Assembly (NCBI GenBank): GCA_003133425.1 | Contig: PKXI01000389.1 | Coordinates: 1-18,142, forward strand | Reading direction: 5' to 3' | Origin: Acidobacteriaceae bacterium | Lineage (GTDB): Bacteria; Acidobacteriota; Terriglobia; Terriglobales; Acidobacteriaceae | Length of the DNA stretch: 18,142 nucleotides | Shown: positions 13,580 to 18,142 of the stretch, in pieces | How positions within the stretch are numbered: the first letter of the stretch is position 1 | Layout of the letters: each line of letters opens with the position of its first letter | Program-made: the position numbers and the translations under genes | Notes under the pieces: model-generated | The model's database searches: none | What the model saw: the letters and a program-made list of their open reading frames with translations, nothing else | Told to the model about the DNA's origin: nothing

Positions 13580-14632
13580 TCACGCAAGCATTTCGTCTCC
13601 GGTCTCCAACTTCAGAATCACTTTGCCTTCGGCCTCCAATCTCCGCGCCAGGTTGAGGATCTCCTGCTGTGCCTGCGCTACTTCACGCGAACGGACCGGA
13701 CCCAGAACCTCCATATCTTCTTTCAGCATCTCTACCGCACGTGAGCTCATTGCTTTGAATATTTGCGCCCGCAACTCATCGTTTGCGCCTCGCAAGGCCA
13801 GCGCCAACTGACGCTTGTCCACGCCCGAAACGATCTCCCGAATGGTCGCGGCCGGCACCGTCACCAGGTCTTCAAAGGTGAACATCAGATTGCGAATGCT
13901 CAAGGCCAACTCTGGCTGGCCTTCCTCAATGGTTTCCAGAATCTTCTTCGACTCCTCGGCATTCAACCGGTTCAACAGGTCGGCCACAGCTTTGAAGCCC
14001 GAGTAGCTCTTGCGCGCCGTATCGCCTACGCTTTCCAGTCTGCGGTGGAGAATGTGGGCCACTTTCTGAGCCATCTCCGGAGAGAATTGGCGCATCTCGG
14101 CAAGGCGCTGGACAGAGACCACTTTGTGCTCTTCGCTCAGGTTGTCGAGCACCAACGATGCCCGGCGCGGGTCAAGGTGTGCCAGGACCAGGGCGATGGT
14201 CTGCGGGTGCTCGGTGTCGAGCAGCTTTCCCAACTGCTGGGGATCGGTGCGCTGCAGCTTGGCCAGATTGCCCTGGGCTGCCTCCTGTGAACGGCGCACC
14301 AGAGTCAGCAGATCGTCGGCGCGTTGCTTGCCAAATGTATCGACGAGCAGCCGGCTTGCGTAGTCGAGGCCACCATGGACCATGAAGTTCTGTGTCTCGA
14401 GCAGTCCCCAGAACTCCTCCATGATTTCCGACGACATCTCGGGCGTGATGCCGCGCAGGTCGGCCAACTCTTCGGTGAGCCGTTGTACGTCCGCTTCGGG
14501 CAGGGCGCGCAGAATCTCCTTGGCTAGTTCCTCGCCCACGGCCACCAGCAAGACCGCGGCCTTGCGCAGGCCAGACATGTTCGCCGACTGGTGGCGCCGC
14601 CCTGCCCCGTTCGTGTTTCCCTGCTCATCCAA
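13580..14632 (-). CDS. fliG: Flagellar motor switch protein FliG
   Basis: FliG couples the MS ring to the C-ring and receives stator torque. The 350-residue product shows all three domains. The N-terminal FliF-binding part starts at MSGLRKAAVLLVAVGEE (from 19); the middle domain carries the EHPQ motif (141-144) in TEHPQTIALVLAHL; the C-terminal domain has the MFTF motif (250-253) and the charged torque helix (DKRQLALALRGANDELRAQIFKAMSSRA, 272-299). The first start is TTG 14632 with GGAAAGGG about 8 bases upstream; the alternative ATG at 14578 has no ribosome site. It lies 23 bases after fliF. Fusion or truncation is not seen. Confidence 0.96.
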   Translation of the reverse strand: MDEQGNTNGAGRRHQSANMSGLRKAAVLLVAVGEELAKEILRALPEADVQRLTEELADLRGITPEMSSEIMEEFWGLLETQNFMVHGGLDYASRLLVDTFGKQRADDLLTLVRRSQEAAQGNLAKLQRTDPQQLGKLLDTEHPQTIALVLAHLDPRRASLVLDNLSEEHKVVSVQRLAEMRQFSPEMAQKVAHILHRRLESVGDTARKSYSGFKAVADLLNRLNAEESKKILETIEEGQPELALSIRNLMFTFEDLVTVPAATIREIVSGVDKRQLALALRGANDELRAQIFKAMSSRAVEMLKEDMEVLGPVRSREVAQAQQEILNLARRLEAEGKVILKLETGDEMLA

Positions 14633-14655
14633 GGTGCAGGCCCTTTCCTCGAGCG

Positions 14656-16308
14656 CTAATCGGAGTGAATCCAGCTTTGCAGCAGCCGCGAGCTCTGCGT
14701 GGGCTCGCGTTTCAAGTGCGATGTCACCTGTTCGAAGATCTCCTGATTGCGGATTCGCTCCGGATCAAGCTCTGCAGGTTCTGCAGGCTTCGACGCAATC
14801 TGCGCAACAGCCGCCGTCCCCGCGCTCAGCTCTTTTGTGCCTGGCTTGACTGCAAGTTTTCCTGAACGTGCCGATCCCGCAAGCCGGAGGGCAGGACGCA
14901 CTCCAAAGGCCAAAATTACGACCAGGCCGGCAAGCAGAGCCAAGTACTTTACCAGTACAGGCGAACTCTCTGCCGTATTCACCCACTTCTCAACGGCGGG
15001 GACCGACGACTGCGCGCGGTTCTGGTCGAAGGCCAGATCTTCAACCGTCAGCATGTCGCCACGCGCGGCATCAAAGCCAACCGCGGCCTGTGCCAGAGCC
15101 GTCAGATTGCGCAGCTCATCGGCAGAACGGGGCTGCCACACTGCGGCTTTTCCCGAAGATGCGGGCTGCGCCAACCGGTCATTGACCACGATGGCCGCGG
15201 TCAACCTCCGCACCCGTCCCGGACCATTGACTTCGTGCCTTTCAGTCTTCGATGCGCCGTAGGTACCGGACTCGGTCTTCGCGGATTGCGGCGGCGTCGT
15301 CTGTTGCGGATAGACCGGCAGCGCCTGGGAATTGGGGGCGTTGGAGGCCGTACCGGGAACCCCGGCGGCCACGGCCTGAGGACCGGAAGTTTGCTCAGTG
15401 CGCTGCATCGAAAGTGTGACTGTCTTGTCCGGGTCGTAGATTTCCTGAGTGACATCAGTGGCCGCACGATCGTAGTCCAGGGTCACCGAGGCGCGCACGT
15501 TGCCCGCACCGGTCACCGGCTCGAGGGTTGAGAGCAGCTTTTCCTCCAGAGCCTGTTCCGCGGTCAACTGCATCGCTTCAGCGGTCTTGGGTCCCAGCGG
15601 CAAGTGGCCGCTCGCATCGACCAGCGCCACGTTATCCGGGGACAATCCGTCTACGGCCGACGCCACCAGATTGCGAATCACATCGGGCTCGCCCTCGGCC
15701 AGCGACCGACGGCGCAGCTTGATCACCACCGAAGCCTTGGCTGCTCTCTCCTGTTCGCGAAACAGCGAATCGTGGGGCAGAACCAGGTGAACCCGGGCCG
15801 ACTCGATGTCAGAAAGCGTGCCTACGGTGTGTTCGAGTTCGCCCTCGAGAGCGCGCTGATAATTCACCTGCTCGTCAAACTCTGAACCCACCCAGTTTGG
15901 CTTGTCGAATATCTCAAATCCGAGACGACCGCTCTTCGCGCCGCCTTTGGCTGCTGTCGCCAACCGGGCCTTGTCCAACTGTGCCGCCGGAACGCGGATG
16001 CCAGTTCCATCCGGGGTCGGCTCGAAGGGGATCTGAGCCTGGGCAAGGATCTGTCCGGTCTGGCGGGCGTCCTCCGGATCCATGCCCACGTACAAAGTGC
16101 GCCAGTCGGGGCTGAAGGCGTACCAAAGCAATCCTCCGGCGACGACAACGAGCAGCAACGTGGCAACCAGCGCCCAGTTGCGCTGACCGGACGACATCTC
16201 TGCCCAGCGAATCCGCGCCCGCCCCCACAGGCCGGCGAGCTGGTCAGCCAGTTGCGGTTGTCCGGGCCTTGCCGCTGCGCTCTTCTCAAGTTGTGTTCCC
16301 GTGGCCAT
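14656..16308 (-). CDS. fliF: Flagellar MS-ring protein FliF
   Basis: FliF forms the inner-membrane MS ring on which the flagellum is built. The 550-residue protein has two membrane segments: one at about 46-63 (ALVATLLLVVVAGGLLWYAF) and one at about 455-473 (LALLAGLVVILAFGV). The periplasmic part contains the YscJ/FliF lipoprotein-like fold with LYVGMDPEDARQTGQILAQ and SDIESARVHLVLP, then an extended Pro/Ser/Thr region (about 310-355) within the FliF-specific domain. The cytoplasmic tail ends in RNQEIFEQVTSHLKREPTQ followed by LLQSWIHSD, matching the FliG-binding helices. ATG 16308 has AGGAA close upstream. It is 115 bases downstream of fliE and directly precedes fliG. Confidence 0.97.
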   Translation of the reverse strand: MATGTQLEKSAAARPGQPQLADQLAGLWGRARIRWAEMSSGQRNWALVATLLLVVVAGGLLWYAFSPDWRTLYVGMDPEDARQTGQILAQAQIPFEPTPDGTGIRVPAAQLDKARLATAAKGGAKSGRLGFEIFDKPNWVGSEFDEQVNYQRALEGELEHTVGTLSDIESARVHLVLPHDSLFREQERAAKASVVIKLRRRSLAEGEPDVIRNLVASAVDGLSPDNVALVDASGHLPLGPKTAEAMQLTAEQALEEKLLSTLEPVTGAGNVRASVTLDYDRAATDVTQEIYDPDKTVTLSMQRTEQTSGPQAVAAGVPGTASNAPNSQALPVYPQQTTPPQSAKTESGTYGASKTERHEVNGPGRVRRLTAAIVVNDRLAQPASSGKAAVWQPRSADELRNLTALAQAAVGFDAARGDMLTVEDLAFDQNRAQSSVPAVEKWVNTAESSPVLVKYLALLAGLVVILAFGVRPALRLAGSARSGKLAVKPGTKELSAGTAAVAQIASKPAEPAELDPERIRNQEIFEQVTSHLKREPTQSSRLLQSWIHSD

Positions 16309-16423
16309 GGTTCCTGCGTTCCGCTTTCCTGTCCTTTTAGAAACCCGACCGTTGCTGTTTGCCGGTCACTCGCCGGTCTGAATGTTTCGCCGACTTCCCG
16401 CGCCCGACGGGCCGGGGTGCATA

Positions 16424-16753
16424 TTAGAATTGCATTCCAATCACCTGCTGGTATGCCTGAACCGCCTTGTTGCGCACTGCAAGCGCCAGTTCAAAGGCCA
16501 TGCTTGCTTTCTGGGTGGCAATCATTGCCTGATGCACGTCCACGCCGGAGCCCGTCATCAGACCGTCGACGGAAACGCGGGCCTGGTCTTCGAGTTGGTT
16601 CACCTGACCGACTGCGTCGGTCAGCAGGTCGGCAAACGGCGCCGGCGCCGGCCCATTTAATCCCGCGGAGGATGAGCCCGGCGTCGCACTACTTCCGGAC
16701 AGGTTTGGCAATGCCGCTGACGCGGCCGCAAGGGGATTCATGGCGAAATGCAT
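16424..16753 (-). CDS. fliE: Flagellar MS-ring/rod junction protein FliE
   Basis: FliE joins the MS ring to the proximal rod and is among the first exported subunits. The 109-residue product carries the family's conserved second half: FADLLTDAVGQVNQLEDQA, the SGSGVDVHQAMIATQKA region (here TGSGVDVHQAMI) and the C-terminal helix FELALAVRNKAVQAYQQVIGMQF. The first 40 residues are Ala/Ser/Pro-rich and variable. I place the start at ATG 16753 because GGAGG lies 4 bases upstream. In-frame starts at 16774 (ATG) and 16789 (TTG) are possible but have no ribosome site. The gene lies between flgC and fliF, the usual order flgB-flgC-fliE-fliF. Confidence 0.93.
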   Translation of the reverse strand: MHFAMNPLAAASAALPNLSGSSATPGSSSAGLNGPAPAPFADLLTDAVGQVNQLEDQARVSVDGLMTGSGVDVHQAMIATQKASMAFELALAVRNKAVQAYQQVIGMQF

Positions 16754-16823
16754 CGGTCCTCCGTGTTGGTTCATGACAACAACCGTCAATCATGGCTGGT
16801 GTCGCAACTCATTGGCTGCACGC

Positions 16824-17339
16824 TTACGACTTGGCGATCTCAAGTGCCGCGGTAATCATGCCCTTCTCGGCCTGTACAGCTGAACCATTCAGGCCATATG
16901 CACGTGTCGCCCCCATCAGGTCCACCATCTCTGTGAGGGGATTAATGTCTGGATACGAGACATACCCATCGGGGCCAGCGTCCGGATGCCCCGGATCGTA
17001 GCGCTTGAGAGGAGCGGAAGTATCCTCGACTACCTGCACAATGTGCACGCCCGGCGCCGCGGTGCCCATTCCCGGCAGGCTGAGCGTGGGCAGAGCAGCG
17101 CGGTCCAAGGAACTCGACAGTCCGGTACCAGAATCTGCGGACGATGCAGCGGCCATGGAATTGAGAAATCCCGCGTCGCCGCGATCTGCGGCAAAGACGA
17201 CGTGCTGGCGATGATAAGGGCCACCCGAAGCGGTTCGAGTTGTTTCCGCGTTGGCCATGTTGGCCGCGACCACTTCTGCGCGCATGCGTTCGGCCTGCAT
17301 GGCCTCGCCCGACGTTTCCATCACTCCAAAAAGATTCAT
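16824..17339 (-). CDS. flgC: Flagellar basal-body rod protein FlgC
   Basis: FlgC is a proximal rod subunit. The 171-residue product has the N-terminal rod motif with ANMANAETTRT (26-36) and the typical C-terminal block YDPGHPDAGPDGYVSYPDINPLTEMVDLMGATRAYGLN (114-150). Between them, residues about 52-95 form a Ser/Ala-rich insert that makes this protein longer than enteric FlgC (about 134 residues). ATG 17339 is chosen because AAGGAG lies 8 bases upstream; an in-frame ATG six codons earlier (17357) has no ribosome site. It follows flgB by 54 bases and precedes fliE by 70. Confidence 0.95.
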   Translation of the reverse strand: MNLFGVMETSGEAMQAERMRAEVVAANMANAETTRTASGGPYHRQHVVFAADRGDAGFLNSMAAASSADSGTGLSSSLDRAALPTLSLPGMGTAAPGVHIVQVVEDTSAPLKRYDPGHPDAGPDGYVSYPDINPLTEMVDLMGATRAYGLNGSAVQAEKGMITAALEIAKS

Positions 17340-17393
17340 ATTGTCGTCTCCTTCCACATGGAATTCCAGGATCGTGAAGGGCGCCCACCGGAA

Positions 17394-17759
17394 CTACTTG
17401 TCGGAATGGATGGCGTCCATCACTCGCTGATATTCCTCGCGCCACAGGGCCACGCCGGTCTTGAACTTCAATTGTGCCTCGGCCAGATTCAGGCCTTCGC
17501 GGTCCATCGAAACGTTGTTTCCGTCGGGCCGCGCGATCAGCCCGTCAACAGCACGGACTTGCACCTGGTGCGGCGCCAGTCCCTGATCCACTCCAACCAT
17601 GGCGTCGCGCATTTCGGACTCGAAATCCATCCCCACTGCTCGGTAGCCCGGGGTATCGATATTGGCCATGTTTGCAGCAGTCAACTTCGCCTCACCGGCA
17701 GCCAAGTCCAGATAGCGGGTGATCTGGTCGCTTAACCGTGTTTCGACGTTGATGCCCAT
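17394..17759 (-). CDS. flgB: Flagellar basal-body rod protein FlgB
   Basis: FlgB is a proximal rod subunit next to FliE and FlgC. The 121-residue product has the rod signature TAANMANIDTPGYRAVGMDFESEM (27-50) and a C-terminal helix pair ending LKFKTGVALWREEYQRVMDAIHSDK. The length is close to that of short FlgB forms. ATG 17759 has GGGAGG six bases upstream. The gene starts 14 bases after the sigma-54 activator stop, so both are probably on one transcript. Confidence 0.95.
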   Translation of the reverse strand: MGINVETRLSDQITRYLDLAAGEAKLTAANMANIDTPGYRAVGMDFESEMRDAMVGVDQGLAPHQVQVRAVDGLIARPDGNNVSMDREGLNLAEAQLKFKTGVALWREEYQRVMDAIHSDK

Positions 17760-17773
17760 TGCAGCCTCCCTGC

Positions 17774-18142
17774 CTAGTTCACCGTGAACCCGAAATCGAT
17801 CTCACGGGTGGTCAAAACTGGCTCCTCGCCGGCCAGAATTACGGCCCGCTCCAGCACGTGTTCGAGCTCGCGGACGTTGCCCGGCCAGTCATGGGAGGCG
17901 AGTTTGGCAAGAGCGCCATCGTCGACGCGCTTCATGGGCGTTTCGCGGCCCAGCCGCTGCATGAAATGGTCTATCAGGGGAGGAAGATCCTGACAGTGTT
18001 CGGCAAGCGACGGAGTGCGGATAAGGAAGACAGCTAGCCGATAATAAAGATCGGAACGGAAGGTCCCGTTCTGCGCGTGGTGCGCCAGAGGCTGGTGAGT
18101 GGCGGCCAGGATGCGGACATCGACTTTAACGGTCTCGTTATC
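17774..18142 (-). CDS. Sigma-54-dependent transcriptional activator, 3' part, lacking a Fis-type HTH
   Basis: Only the last 122 residues are in the window; the gene enters from beyond 18142. They contain the second half of a sigma-54 AAA+ domain: sensor I region VDVRILAATHQPL, arginine-finger helix TFRSDLYYRLAVF, the DLPPLIDHF helix, and sensor II WPGNVRELEHVLERAVI (86-102). The protein then stops after only 20 more residues. NtrC-type activators normally continue into a Fis-like helix-turn-helix, which is missing. Only 13-14 bases remain before flgB, so it is not hidden in another frame. Helicobacter FlgR has the same architecture and activates sigma-54 flagellar genes without binding DNA. 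The sigma-54-contact GAFTGA loop and any receiver domain lie outside the window. Confidence 0.92.
   Translation of the reverse strand, partial: DNETVKVDVRILAATHQPLAHHAQNGTFRSDLYYRLAVFLIRTPSLAEHCQDLPPLIDHFMQRLGRETPMKRVDDGALAKLASHDWPGNVRELEHVLERAVILAGEEPVLTTREIDFGFTVN

Noticed and set aside
16309..16423. Possible separate promoter before fliF
   Set aside because: The 115-nt gap has no sigma-54 or convincing -35/-10 match; only a short direct repeat (ACCGGC twice) was seen.
17359..17368. 10-bp palindrome TGGAATTCCA in the flgB-flgC gap
   Set aside because: A 10-bp palindrome is expected by chance in a window this size and there is no promoter near it.

Overview
The window is a bacterial chromosomal segment of moderately high G+C. 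It carries most of a flagellar basal-body/hook gene cluster plus a housekeeping block. Gene content and sequence style (Ser/Ala-rich, poorly conserved FliK and FlgD tails, a PadR-like regulator, miaB beside a bifunctional-nuclease gene) suggest an Acidobacteriota-like Gram-negative bacterium. That placement is an inference from overall style; no marker gene here proves it.

Layout. Positions 1-345 hold no convincing gene, only the leader of a PadR-like winged-helix regulator (346-1056, +). A gene-free AT-rich stretch (1057-1407) with a perfect 16-bp inverted repeat separates it from a minus-strand housekeeping group. Read in transcription order, this is an exported Mn-type superoxide dismutase (4499-3693), a small exported cytochrome c (3685-3314), MiaB (3248-1929) and a bifunctional nuclease (1896-1408). 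Divergent from the dismutase, on the plus strand, is a two-gene unit that overlaps by ATGA: a PLP-dependent threonine-dehydratase-family enzyme (4635-5618) and a PaaI-like hotdog thioesterase (5615-6088).

From 18142 down to 6116 everything lies on the minus strand and is flagellar. The order is [sigma-54 activator, 3' part only]-flgB-flgC-fliE-fliF-fliG-fliH-fliI-fliJ-fliK-flgD-flgE. This builds the rod base (FlgB, FlgC, FliE), the MS ring and C-ring adaptor (FliF, FliG), the export ATPase complex (FliH, FliI, FliJ), the hook-length ruler (FliK), the hook cap (FlgD) and the hook (FlgE). Most junctions are tight (fliH/fliI overlap by 4 nt, fliI/fliJ are 3 nt apart), which implies cotranscription.

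The most interesting part is the regulatory logic. A near-consensus sigma-54 (-24/-12) promoter lies in the 118-nt gap before fliK, so fliK-flgD-flgE probably forms a separately controlled hook transcription unit. The gene heading the visible cluster encodes a sigma-54 activator that ends right after its AAA+ domain and lacks the usual Fis-type DNA-binding domain, as known for Helicobacter FlgR. Other oddities are a FlgD without its Ig-like domain, a 12-bp tandem repeat in the dismutase leader peptide, and an in-frame upstream segment of fliH cut off by an amber codon. I found no evidence for a wholly new system, CRISPR array, mobile element or RNA gene.
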